From CALDTK01 sp045110575 (GTDB taxonomy: Bacteria > Bacteroidota > Bacteroidia > Chitinophagales > Saprospiraceae): a stretch of DNA of 64,000 nt. This document shows positions 34,897 to 42,469 of the stretch, piece by piece. The stretch is taken from contig JBGCGF010000023.1 in the NCBI GenBank assembly GCA_045110575.1, positions 51,202 through 115,201 of the forward strand, written 5' to 3'. Position numbers and translations under genes: made by a program. The stretch's first letter is position 1, and each line of letters begins with the position of its first letter. The notes under the pieces are model-generated. The model worked only from the letters and a program-made list of their open reading frames with translations. It was not told the origin of the DNA and did not search any database.

Positions 34897-34952
34897 CCGA
34901 AACTGTCAGCATCGTTCCGTGTTATAAAGCTGATTAAATAAAAGCACTCTCC

Positions 34953-35159
34953 TTGTCTACACCTAACGAGCCTCAAGCAACTTCAGAAGACTATTACTTC
35001 GATGAACGAGGTTTAATGGTAATGACTGCCGTTTTCCATCAAAAACGAGGACACTGTTGCGGAAATGCCTGCAAGCACTGTCCTTACGAGCATAAGAACG
35101 TAAGTGAGAAAAAGCTTGCAGCATTACGACTAATGGGCAAACTTCCCAGCAATGATTAA
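34953..35159 (+). CDS. DUF5522 Cys-rich small protein
   Basis: 68 residues from a TTG start. Core YYFDERGLMVMTAVFHQKRGHCCGNACKHCPYEHKN is the DUF5522 signature, with four Cys (CC...C..C) that probably bind a metal. Function unknown. Its stop overlaps the ATG of the following BtuF-like gene by 8 bp, so the two are translationally linked, a pairing that I recall as recurrent in Bacteroidota. Confidence 0.88.
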   Translation: MSTPNEPQATSEDYYFDERGLMVMTAVFHQKRGHCCGNACKHCPYEHKNVSEKKLAALRLMGKLPSND

Positions 35160-35898
35160 GAGTCGTGACCAAATGAATCAGGAACATCGTTTTGCCGAAA
35201 GGCCAAAAAGAATTGTCTCCCTTGTTCCTAGTATAACTGAGCTTCTTGTTGACTTAGGCTTACGCCAAAACCTAGTCGGCTGCACCAAGTTCTGTGTACA
35301 TCCCAACGATCTAAAATCGGATACGGCAATTATAGGAGGAACCAAGAATGTTCGTCGACTAGCCGTAGAAGCACTCCAACCTGATCTCATCATTGCCAGC
35401 AAAGAGGAAAACGTAAAAGAGCAAGTGGAGGCGCTTCAAGAGAAGTGCCCCGTGTGGGTGAGTGATGTGGTTGACATTGAAAGCGGAGCGGAAATGAATT
35501 CACTTTTGGGTGAGTTGTTCGGAGTTCCGAACACTGCACAAAAGATCAATGTCGCAAACGCTACGTCTCTTAAAAAACACACCGAAGTCAATCGCGGCAA
35601 GGCCCTCTACTTCATTTGGAAAGATCCTTACATGAGTGTGGGAGGCGATACTTACATCAACAACGTGATGCACGCGATCGGCTACACGAATGCATGCGCT
35701 GATCAAGGCCGTTACCCTTCCTTAACTGAAGCGGAAATCAAGTCTATTGATCCTGCCCACATTCTACTTTCATCTGAACCATTCCCCTTTAAAGAGCAGC
35801 ACATCGAAGAACTAAGGGCAATTTGTCCGGACGCAAACGTTCACCTTGTTGACGGCGAATTCTTCAGTTGGTACGGATCGCGAATGGGGAAGCTGTAA
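35152..35898 (+). CDS. BtuF-like helical-backbone metal receptor, no signal peptide
   Basis: 248 residues of the cobalamin/siderophore-type periplasmic binding protein fold: PKRIVSLVPSITELLVDLGLRQNLVGCTKFCVHP (residues 18-51), VRRLAVEALQPDLIIASKEENVKEQVEAL, YMSVGGDTYINNVMHAIGYTNAC, and LSSEPFPFKEQHIEEL. The N-terminus (MIKSRDQMNQEHRFAERPKR) is charged and has no signal peptide or lipobox, so it looks cytoplasmic; alternative start ATG 35173 does not change that. No BtuCD permease nearby. Contains a GTTTTGCCGAAAGG variant (35189-35202). Confidence 0.85.
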   Translation: MIKSRDQMNQEHRFAERPKRIVSLVPSITELLVDLGLRQNLVGCTKFCVHPNDLKSDTAIIGGTKNVRRLAVEALQPDLIIASKEENVKEQVEALQEKCPVWVSDVVDIESGAEMNSLLGELFGVPNTAQKINVANATSLKKHTEVNRGKALYFIWKDPYMSVGGDTYINNVMHAIGYTNACADQGRYPSLTEAEIKSIDPAHILLSSEPFPFKEQHIEELRAICPDANVHLVDGEFFSWYGSRMGKL

Positions 35899-35905
35899 CG
35901 TGGCG

Positions 35906-36427
35906 CTAAAGAGCTAGCTCAAAGTATTGCAGCTCGTCATCGTCGTCCGGAAGAGTGACCATATGCTTAGGGTCAAAGCCCAATTTCAAGAGTAAGCTGA
36001 CACTCGCCTCATTGCTTGGTAAAGCGATAGCACTCAATCCCGGAAGCTTGTTTGTTTTTGCCAGCTCGATTGCCCATTGCGCGGCCTCTGAAGCATAACC
36101 TTTGCGGAAATACTGAGGCAATAGTGCAAATCCCAAGTCAGGGATATCGAGCCCTGGTCTCAGGTAGACTCCAATGGTTCCGATCGGCTCATTTGTTTCT
36201 CGAACGTGAATGAGATACGGCCCACTCCAAGGTTTGTCGCAAACAGGATAAATACGATCTCGGAGATAAGCCTCCGCTTGTTCTATGGTTCGAACACCAC
36301 GGTCACCAATGTTATCGAGCCACCCTTTCGAATTAAGTAGTTCGATGAGGAATTCCGCATCGTTAAATGCGAGACGGCGATAGTTGAGTCGTTCGGATGT
36401 CACGCTACAAAGGTGCGGTGTTTTCAT
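35906..36427 (-). CDS. GNAT-family N-acetyltransferase
   Basis: 173-residue acetyltransferase of the RimJ/RimL-like group: LNYRRLAFNDAEFLIELLNSKGW at the N-terminus, ETNEPIGTIGVYLRPGLDIPDLGFALLPQYFRKGYASEAAQWAIELA (acetyl-CoA loop QYFRKGYASEA), and ALPSNEASVSLLLKLGF. Substrate unknown. Convergent with the BtuF-like gene. Confidence 0.9.
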   Translation of the reverse strand: MKTPHLCSVTSERLNYRRLAFNDAEFLIELLNSKGWLDNIGDRGVRTIEQAEAYLRDRIYPVCDKPWSGPYLIHVRETNEPIGTIGVYLRPGLDIPDLGFALLPQYFRKGYASEAAQWAIELAKTNKLPGLSAIALPSNEASVSLLLKLGFDPKHMVTLPDDDDELQYFELAL

Positions 36428-36470
36428 GAGTTTTCAGATGAGCGCCTACAACTGCTCTAAAAAAGCAAAA

Positions 36471-36499
36471 GCCGCCCCCTGCAAAAGCAGGTGGGCGGC
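36471..36499 (-). terminator. Terminator after ssb
   Basis: GCCGCCCCCTGC pairs with GCAGGTGGGCGGC around AAAA; on the minus strand the stem is followed by TTTTGCTTTTTT. It lies between ssb (stop 36596) and the GNAT gene. Confidence 0.85.
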
Positions 36500-36595
36500 A
36501 CGCAATAAGTGTCTTTACAAGATTCGCACCTTTCGATTCTCAGGTCTTTCGTGCGACTAACTTCTAAGACTAATATTCTATGTTGAATCGGTGCA

Positions 36596-36976
36596 CTAGA
36601 ATGCAGGCACCTCATCCATTGATTGCGCAGGAGCTGCAGATGCTTTTTCAGAGCGCTCGATTTTCTGGAAGCTATTGACGACCACTTCAACGGTGTTCAC
36701 CTTCTGGCCTTCCTTATTCTGGTATGATCCTGTTACTAGCTTTCCTTCAACGAGGACGCGGCTACCTTTTCCAACTTGCGTGACCATTCGCTCACAGGTC
36801 TTGTTCCAAATCGTAAGGTTGAACCAGTCTGTTCGTTCTTCACGCTCACCTAGCTTATTCGTAAAAGATGAAGAGTAGGCTAGGTTGACACGGCCGACAC
36901 GCTTGTCGTTTGCGAACTCATTTACTGCGATGTCTGAGCCTAAGTTTCCGATGAGTGTGATGTTATTGCTGATCAT
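36596..36976 (-). CDS. ssb: Single-stranded DNA-binding protein
   Basis: 126-residue OB-fold protein: NNITLIGNLGSDIAVNEFANDKRVGRVNLAYSSSFTNKLGEREERTDWFNLTIWNKTCERMVTQVGKGSRVLVEGKLVTGSYQNKEGQKVNTVEVVVNSFQKIE. The conserved acidic/hydrophobic C-terminal tip appears as DEVPAF, which binds partner proteins. It is shorter than the usual 150-180 residues because the disordered linker is only about 15 residues. This could be the housekeeping SSB or a second, short paralogue. Confidence 0.95.
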   Translation of the reverse strand: MISNNITLIGNLGSDIAVNEFANDKRVGRVNLAYSSSFTNKLGEREERTDWFNLTIWNKTCERMVTQVGKGSRVLVEGKLVTGSYQNKEGQKVNTVEVVVNSFQKIERSEKASAAPAQSMDEVPAF

Positions 36977-37170
36977 AAAGCGGTGTATTAGTGGATGTAA
37001 GTACGATGTGTTTGTGTGTACTGACGAATTCCGGTGTGTATGTATGCCTCGTATGAAAGAGGCGATGATGAATGCAAGTGTTGTCTGTGTAAGGCTGCGC
37101 TGCGGATAGCGACGCTGTCTGTCGTTGACGATGCAAACATGGGAACATTGAAAACCTATAGTATTATGAT

Positions 37171-37208
37171 AAGCGTTTCCTTACGTAAAGAAACGTTTCT
37201 AAACGCTT
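37171..37208. promoter_or_regulatory. Nested inverted repeats in the ssb-TPM divergent region
   Basis: AAGCGTTT (37171-37178) pairs with AAACGCTT (37201-37208), inside which CGTTTC (37174-37179) pairs with GAAACG (37190-37195) around the palindrome TTACGTAA. The gap 36977-37473 (497 bp) separates divergent genes and contains no convincing ORF; this is its most structured part. Operator or folded leader unclear. Confidence 0.4.
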
Positions 37209-37361
37209 AACCAGTTTAGCTTTTAGTTAAACTCAAGTGCTGTATGGTCAGGTATTGCTGGGCTTTGGGAAGAATACCGAGGCCACGAACCGACATTTCT
37301 ATCATTTCTACTTAAAATATTGGAAGGCCGAAATTCTCGCTTTTCACTTCTTGGCGCGGTC

Positions 37362-37449
37362 GAACTGTCAATTCTAACGACTCACATTCTTTTACAGTAA
37401 ATCACAAGGTTCTGCTTCCACCTAAGTATTGCGGCGGAACTGACAGTTC
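37362..37449. repeat. Two related palindromes upstream of the TPM gene
   Basis: GAACTGTCAATTC (37362-37374) and GAACTGACAGTTC (37437-37449), 75 bp apart; the second is a perfect inverted repeat with a 3-base centre and lies 25 bp before the TPM gene. Each is followed by TAACG or TAGCG. Candidate paired operator. Confidence 0.4.
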
Positions 37450-37473
37450 TAGCGCATAAACTACCTTCCCCAC

Positions 37474-38811
37474 ATGCGCCAGGTTCTGCTCCTTCTCTTT
37501 CTCATTAGTACGACACTCTGTTGGTCGCAGCGTGCGGAGACGCTGGCCAAGATTCCAGATCCACTTAAGGCGAGCAATAGCTTTGTGTATGATCCGGCTG
37601 GTCGTATGGATGCATATTCTCGCCAGGCGACAAATGGATTGCTGCACCTGCTCAATAAAGAAACAGATGCACAGGGAGCTGTAGCGTTTTTGCCTACGAT
37701 CGGGGACGACACACCAAAAGACTTTGCCGTTGCCCTCTTCAAGCAATGGGGCATTGGACAGGCCGGTTCAGATGAAGGCTACTTGCTACTTATCGTAGAG
37801 GACCAACGCCGGGCAGAAATTGAAACCGGTTACGGTATGGAGTCGATCCTCACGGATGCACTTGCAAAGCGTGTCCTCACCAACGAGTTCGTCCCGTACA
37901 TGAAACGTGGCGAACGCGGCTCTGCAGTACTGGCTACAGTGCGTGCGATCGACTTGATTTACCGGGGGACCAAAGGACTCGATTCCATTCCAAGCGTCGC
38001 TTACTCAGAGTACATGGATCCATTGGTCCCAATGTTTGGAGGCCACGACGACCTCTATACAGACCTCACTCCTGGGTCAAGTGGTCAACCTTATTACAAT
38101 GATCGCTTACCGCAATCGGCTACTCGAACCGGTAATTGGTGGAGTCGCAATCCTATCCTTGTAACGTACCTGACGATCAATTTCCTCTTCCACTTACTCC
38201 TAAGCTGCTGGGTACTTGTGGTTTATTTTGACAAGGAGACACTACATGATAAGTGGCGCAGAATTCGATATTGGCAGAGCATCTTATGGTGCTTTATCTT
38301 CCCGTTTCCGTATGCGATCGTTACCTATCCAATTCTTTCGCGCTACTTACTTCGACTGCGAAATATGCCAAGGTATGCAAAAGGATCTGGAGAGATCATG
38401 CGACGCCTGAGTAGAAGTCAAGAAGATGAATTTCTCGAGCACGGCAACACTATCGAGGAAAAAATTGGATCGATCGACCATGATGTTTGGGTAACAAAAG
38501 ACCGCTCAGAGGTCTTGATCCTACCGTATGCGAAACGCATGTCTGGCTATACCGCTTGTCCTTCTTGTAGTTACAAGACGTACAAGATGACGAAGTCTAA
38601 GACCATCACTAGAGCAACTACGTCTCGCTCCGGAAAACGTGAACTCACCTTCTCATGTAAGGCGTGTCAATTTCAGAAGAAAGAAATTAAGGTCATTCCG
38701 CGTAAGTCTAACTCGAGCAGTGGTGGTGGCAGTTTTTCTTCTGGCGGCGGCGGCGGAAGCTCCTTTGGAGGCGGCAGTTCTGGCGGCGGAGGCTCTGGAG
38801 CGAGCTGGTAG
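37474..38811 (+). CDS. TPM-domain (YgcG-like) membrane protein
   Basis: 445-residue envelope protein. Signal peptide MRQVLLLLFLISTTLCWSQ, then a TPM domain (residues about 28-165: VYDPAGRMDAYSRQATNGLLHLLNKET...AVAFLPTIGDDTPKDFAVALFKQWGIGQAGSDEGYLLLIVEDQRRAEIETGYGMESILTD). Two transmembrane segments around residues 228-285. A cytosolic-side Cys pair CPSC and CKAC (about 365-410) looks like a zinc ribbon, and the C-terminus is a Gly/Ser tail (FSSGGGGGSSFGGGSSGGGGSGASW) typical of this family. Related proteins act in repair of photosystem II or as phosphatases in plants; the bacterial role is unclear. Confidence 0.9.
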   Translation: MRQVLLLLFLISTTLCWSQRAETLAKIPDPLKASNSFVYDPAGRMDAYSRQATNGLLHLLNKETDAQGAVAFLPTIGDDTPKDFAVALFKQWGIGQAGSDEGYLLLIVEDQRRAEIETGYGMESILTDALAKRVLTNEFVPYMKRGERGSAVLATVRAIDLIYRGTKGLDSIPSVAYSEYMDPLVPMFGGHDDLYTDLTPGSSGQPYYNDRLPQSATRTGNWWSRNPILVTYLTINFLFHLLLSCWVLVVYFDKETLHDKWRRIRYWQSILWCFIFPFPYAIVTYPILSRYLLRLRNMPRYAKGSGEIMRRLSRSQEDEFLEHGNTIEEKIGSIDHDVWVTKDRSEVLILPYAKRMSGYTACPSCSYKTYKMTKSKTITRATTSRSGKRELTFSCKACQFQKKEIKVIPRKSNSSSGGGSFSSGGGGGSSFGGGSSGGGGSGASW

Positions 38812-38878
38812 GAAGGCCAGCGGCTTTCAGCCCCGCCCTGCGAGGGTATCTGCGCTACGCGCGGGACTTTTGCTAAAA

Positions 38879-38996
38879 CGCATGTGGTTCGACCGTTGTA
38901 CGGTCGACCGTTCAACAGTCGGACCACATGCATACAACGGCCGAACCACATGCGTACAACAGTTGGACCATACAGGTGATACGGTCAGACCACATT
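38879..38996. repeat. Cluster of five imperfect 22-nt repeats before blaI
   Basis: The unit, about TACAACAGTCGGACCACATGC, appears at 38913-38931, 38933-38954, 38955-38973 and 38981-38996 on the plus strand and at 38879-38900 on the minus strand. The first (minus) and the 38933 copy form 22-bp inverted arms with one mismatch. The gap 38812-39114 (303 bp) contains this cluster and the blaI promoter, no ORF. Confidence 0.7.
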
Positions 38997-39035
38997 TTAG
39001 ACCAAACGCCATAAAACCAAGCGGGTTAAAGCCTC

Positions 39036-39057
39036 AACTACGAAAATAATCGTAGTT
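39036..39057. promoter_or_regulatory. Palindromic candidate BlaI operator
   Basis: AACTACGA-AAATAA-TCGTAGTT, a perfect inverted repeat with 8-bp arms. The half-site TCGTAGTT occurs again at 39104-39111 between the promoter and the blaI start, and a related CTCGTA/TACGAG pair straddles the -7 element. Confidence 0.6.
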
Positions 39058-39060
39058 AAA

Positions 39061-39092
39061 TTTGCTTGGCTACGGCAAGACTCGTATGTTTG
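39061..39092 (+). promoter_or_regulatory. Promoter of the blaI-M56 operon
   Basis: TTTG (39061-39064) and TATGTTTG (39085-39092), an exact Bacteroidota -33/-7 pair with 20 bases between. It lies directly after the palindrome and 22 bp before the GTG start of blaI. Confidence 0.65.
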
Positions 39093-39114
39093 TACGAGAA
39101 ACATCGTAGTTGCT

Positions 39115-39516
39115 GTGAAAAAGAAGTCTAATTCAACCACTCCCACCGCTGCCGAACTTGCCGTCCTTCAGCTGCTTTGGCAACGTGGACCGCTAAGTGT
39201 GAAGGAGGTCCATGAAGCATTGGACTCGAACAAGCCCGTTGTGTACACTACAGTGCTCAAGACGATGCAAGTCATGATGGAAAAAGCGATGCTCGACCGC
39301 ACCTCTGCGGGTCGAAAACACATTTATCGCGCTGTTATTGAACAGGATGCAACCCAAGACACCCTTTTGGACTCTTTCCTAGACAAGACGTTCGGAGGAT
39401 CCGCTAAAAGCCTAGTAATGCGTGCTTTGGGTAAGCATACGCCTAGCGCTGAAGAGATCGACGAATTGAAGGCCTTTCTTGATCAACTCGAGGGGGACGA
39501 AAATCAGCCGTCATGA
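39115..39516 (+). CDS. BlaI/MecI/CopY-family transcriptional repressor
   Basis: 133 residues from a GTG start. Winged-helix DNA-binding domain: TPTAAELAVLQLLWQRGPLSVKEVHEALDSNKPVVYTTVLKTMQVMMEKAMLDRTSAGRKHIYRAVI, the typical Penicillinase_R pattern, then a C-terminal dimerisation helix pair (LDSFLDKTFGGSAKSLVMRAL...EEIDELKAFLDQL). In this family the repressor is cut or released when the membrane metallopeptidase encoded next to it is activated. Its stop overlaps the ATG of the M56 gene (ATGA, 39513-39516). Operator-like palindromes occur upstream. Confidence 0.95.
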   Translation: MKKKSNSTTPTAAELAVLQLLWQRGPLSVKEVHEALDSNKPVVYTTVLKTMQVMMEKAMLDRTSAGRKHIYRAVIEQDATQDTLLDSFLDKTFGGSAKSLVMRALGKHTPSAEEIDELKAFLDQLEGDENQPS

Positions 39517-42443
39517 TCGAGCAAATCTTACATCCACAATTGGTGCAGGCGCTCGGCTGGACCCTATTACACAGCCTCTGGCAAGGAGCCGCATTTGCAC
39601 TTGTGCTCGCGACACTGCTCATTGCACTAAGAAGCTATACTGCACAGGCACGCTATCTCGTGTCTGCAGGTCTGCTAGCGGCATTTTTCTTGACCGTCGG
39701 CGGATCGTTTTGGCAGCAATGGCAACAAGCTGCTCCAGGCACTGAATTGACTGTATTCGCGCCTTCTTCAGAAAGCCAGGATAACCAAGAAGCAATAGCA
39801 CTGCAATCTTCAGGAACCGAAGTCATTGCGTCTCAAGCACCGGTCGTAACTACTACGTCGTCCTGGAAGTCAGCCGCGCAGACTTTTTCTAATTACTACA
39901 CGGATCACCTACCACTTCTTGTCACGTTTTGGCTGATGGGAGTCCTCGTTCTTCAACTTCGATTTCTAGGGCAGTTGGCTTTTGTGCAACGACTCAAGCA
40001 CTACGGCACGAAAGCCTTTCCAGAAGCTTGGATCGATCGCATCAATGAGCTCGAGGCAAAACTGCGTATCCAAAAGAAAGTGGTCTATCGCACTACCCTA
40101 CGCACCTCTTCGCCAATGGTAATTGGTTGGTTGAAGCCAGTCGTTTTGTTTCCGCAATTGATGCTCAACAAGCTAAGTGACACCGAAATCTATGCAGTGC
40201 TAGCGCATGAACTTGCGCACGTACGTCGAGATGATTTCGCAGTCAACCTGCTACAAACGTTACTCACCAACGTGTTCTTCTTTCACCCTGGCGTTTGGTG
40301 GATGAGCAACCAGGTAGACGAAGAAAGAGAGCACTGCTGCGACGACCTGGCCATCATCGCCACAGGCGAAGCGATGCCCTACGCAAAGACATTACTTAGC
40401 GTATCTCAACTCCACCGAGGTGTCGCAAGTACTAGCCAAAATCAGCCTCAACTTGCTATGGCTATGAGCGGAAAAGGTCGTCGCAAAAAGGGAAGTGGTT
40501 TTGCCGAAAGGGTAAAAAGAATCTTCTCAACCAACAGTGGTGCTGGCACCTATCGCGAAGGCTTTGCAACCGCTTGTATTCTCTTCGCTGGACTAGGAAT
40601 GGCCTTCGCGTTCACTACACAGACGGAAGTACCACTTGCTGATCACCTCGATGCGATGAATCTGTCACAGAACGAAAGCTCTGATGATCAGAACGATCCT
40701 AAATCAAATACGACTATCGTATCGCCTCAGCCGAGCTCAAATACAATCGTGCTAACAGAAGTGCAGAGTGATCCTCAACCCATTCAGCAACTCTCACCGA
40801 TCGTAGAAGCGGCACCAATCGCAAACATTAGCGATGCGCAAAGTGGGAAAAGAACGACAACCACCGTAACGACCACAACACGTGTATTCAGTACGCAAGA
40901 CCCAAAGCTCGCATCCCTACTAAATGCTATCCGCGAGGGAGACCTTCAAGCGGTACAGCAATTTCTTGATCAAGGTGCAGACGTTAATGGGACGTATGTG
41001 GACGTTAGTGTAGACGGGGTCTGGACACCACTACTCATGGCTGCTTCTGAAAACGAAGTTGCGATTGTGAAGCTCTTGATAGGTCGCGGTGCAGATGTAA
41101 ATGCGGTGACAAACAGTTGGACACCTCTACTCGAAGCAGCAGGTGAAGGGTCACTTGAGACGCTCAAGTATTTGCTTGCTTCTGGAGCGAGTATCAACTG
41201 GCACGAAGGGCCGAATAGTCCGACAGCACTTACCATGGCGGCAAGCGAAGGCAAGTTTGATTGTCTGGTAGCGCTCATAAAAGCCGGTGCAGACATCAAT
41301 GGTTTTGGCGAAAGCTTACCTCCTTTGCATGCTGCAGCAAATGAAGGAAAGGTAAAAATCATGCGTGCACTCATTACGCGTGGCGCAAATGTCGATAAGA
41401 CCGATGCGATTGGCCGAACGGCGCTCATGCATGCAGCAAGTGAAGGAAACGGCGACCCTGTAGCCCTTCTTATTTCAAGCAAAGCCAATCCAAACCTTAC
41501 GGACTATTCTGGTCTGCGAGCACTAGAATTCGCCCTTGAAGAAGGAGCTGATGATCTCGCTCATTTTCTAGGCCTGATTACCGAAGGTCCTGCCTGTGCT
41601 ACTCACCTCAAGGAAGGACACGTCCACAACCATACGGATGTCCACGTCAACGTGAATGGCGAAAAGGAATACTTCTTCTCGAAAGCAGATGAAAAGCGAG
41701 TGGAAGAAGCAATGAAGAGAGCTGAAAAAGCTGAAATCCGCGCGGAAGAAGCTGCAGCCAGAAATGAGCGGAATGCAGAACAACGCGAGCGATCAGTAGT
41801 AGGACATGACCATCCGCATCCTCATGCTTCACATGGCCTCTTTGAAGCCATTGATAATCGCGATAACGTGAGACTGAAAAACCTACTTGAAGGAGGAGCG
41901 AATGCAAATGTCCGAGACGACGAAAACACAGTCCTCATTAAGGCGATCATTGTTTCTAATCCAAAGGCGGTCTCTTTACTCCTTCAGTATGGCGCTGACC
42001 CTATGAGTCGATCAGATGCTGGATGGGCGCCAATTCACTATGCGGCACTTCAAGGAAGCGAGGACATCGTTTCTCAAATCCTACGCACGAAGCCGAACAT
42101 CGAGTCTAGAACAAACTATTCGAGCACCGATGGTAGCCCTAAGAACAGTCTCGTTGCTTGGGATTATGAAGGAGCTACACCGCTACTTATTGCGATCGAG
42201 AATAACGATTTCGAGAGTACAAAACTGCTACTAGCGGCTGGTGCAAATCCTGACACGAAGCTCAACAAAATCGAATACACTCGTTCAGCATCAGATGCCG
42301 GCGGCTTTGGTTTAAGCCAGGTCACTAATGCAGAACAACGGATACGTAAGTCGAATTCAAAGACTGTCGAATTCGAAGATTGGACGCCTCGTCGTCAAGC
42401 CCAACAACTTAATAATCCCAGAATCTTAGCGCTACTCAAGTAG
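39513..42443 (+). CDS. M56 (BlaR1-like) metallopeptidase fused to ankyrin repeats with His-rich segments
   Basis: 976-residue inner-membrane signal-transducing peptidase. Helices near 15-40, 48-65 and 132-152; zinc motif H232-E-L-A-H236 in VLAHELAHVRRDD with the third ligand expected in DEEREHCCDDLA (268-279); a last helix near 352-369 (TACILFAGLGMAFAFT). Beyond it, where BlaR1 carries a penicillin-binding sensor, this protein has ankyrin repeats (about 465-690 and 775-915), two His-rich patches (697-711, and GHDHPHPHASH near 764-774) and a charged coiled coil (720-762). By BlaR1 topology this tail is periplasmic (inference). Signal might be a metal or a protein. Translationally coupled to blaI; a barrel receptor follows 26 bp later. 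Confidence 0.92.
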   Translation: MIEQILHPQLVQALGWTLLHSLWQGAAFALVLATLLIALRSYTAQARYLVSAGLLAAFFLTVGGSFWQQWQQAAPGTELTVFAPSSESQDNQEAIALQSSGTEVIASQAPVVTTTSSWKSAAQTFSNYYTDHLPLLVTFWLMGVLVLQLRFLGQLAFVQRLKHYGTKAFPEAWIDRINELEAKLRIQKKVVYRTTLRTSSPMVIGWLKPVVLFPQLMLNKLSDTEIYAVLAHELAHVRRDDFAVNLLQTLLTNVFFFHPGVWWMSNQVDEEREHCCDDLAIIATGEAMPYAKTLLSVSQLHRGVASTSQNQPQLAMAMSGKGRRKKGSGFAERVKRIFSTNSGAGTYREGFATACILFAGLGMAFAFTTQTEVPLADHLDAMNLSQNESSDDQNDPKSNTTIVSPQPSSNTIVLTEVQSDPQPIQQLSPIVEAAPIANISDAQSGKRTTTTVTTTTRVFSTQDPKLASLLNAIREGDLQAVQQFLDQGADVNGTYVDVSVDGVWTPLLMAASENEVAIVKLLIGRGADVNAVTNSWTPLLEAAGEGSLETLKYLLASGASINWHEGPNSPTALTMAASEGKFDCLVALIKAGADINGFGESLPPLHAAANEGKVKIMRALITRGANVDKTDAIGRTALMHAASEGNGDPVALLISSKANPNLTDYSGLRALEFALEEGADDLAHFLGLITEGPACATHLKEGHVHNHTDVHVNVNGEKEYFFSKADEKRVEEAMKRAEKAEIRAEEAAARNERNAEQRERSVVGHDHPHPHASHGLFEAIDNRDNVRLKNLLEGGANANVRDDENTVLIKAIIVSNPKAVSLLLQYGADPMSRSDAGWAPIHYAALQGSEDIVSQILRTKPNIESRTNYSSTDGSPKNSLVAWDYEGATPLLIAIENNDFESTKLLLAAGANPDTKLNKIEYTRSASDAGGFGLSQVTNAEQRIRKSNSKTVEFEDWTPRRQAQQLNNPRILALLK
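41302..41315 (+). repeat. Dispersed 14-mer GTTTTGGCGAAAGC in the ankyrin region
   Basis: Exact copy, in a different frame from the others: read as GFGES inside an ankyrin repeat loop. Confidence 0.8.
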
Positions 42444-42469
42444 TCGCTTAAGAGCCTCAATCCTCTCAA

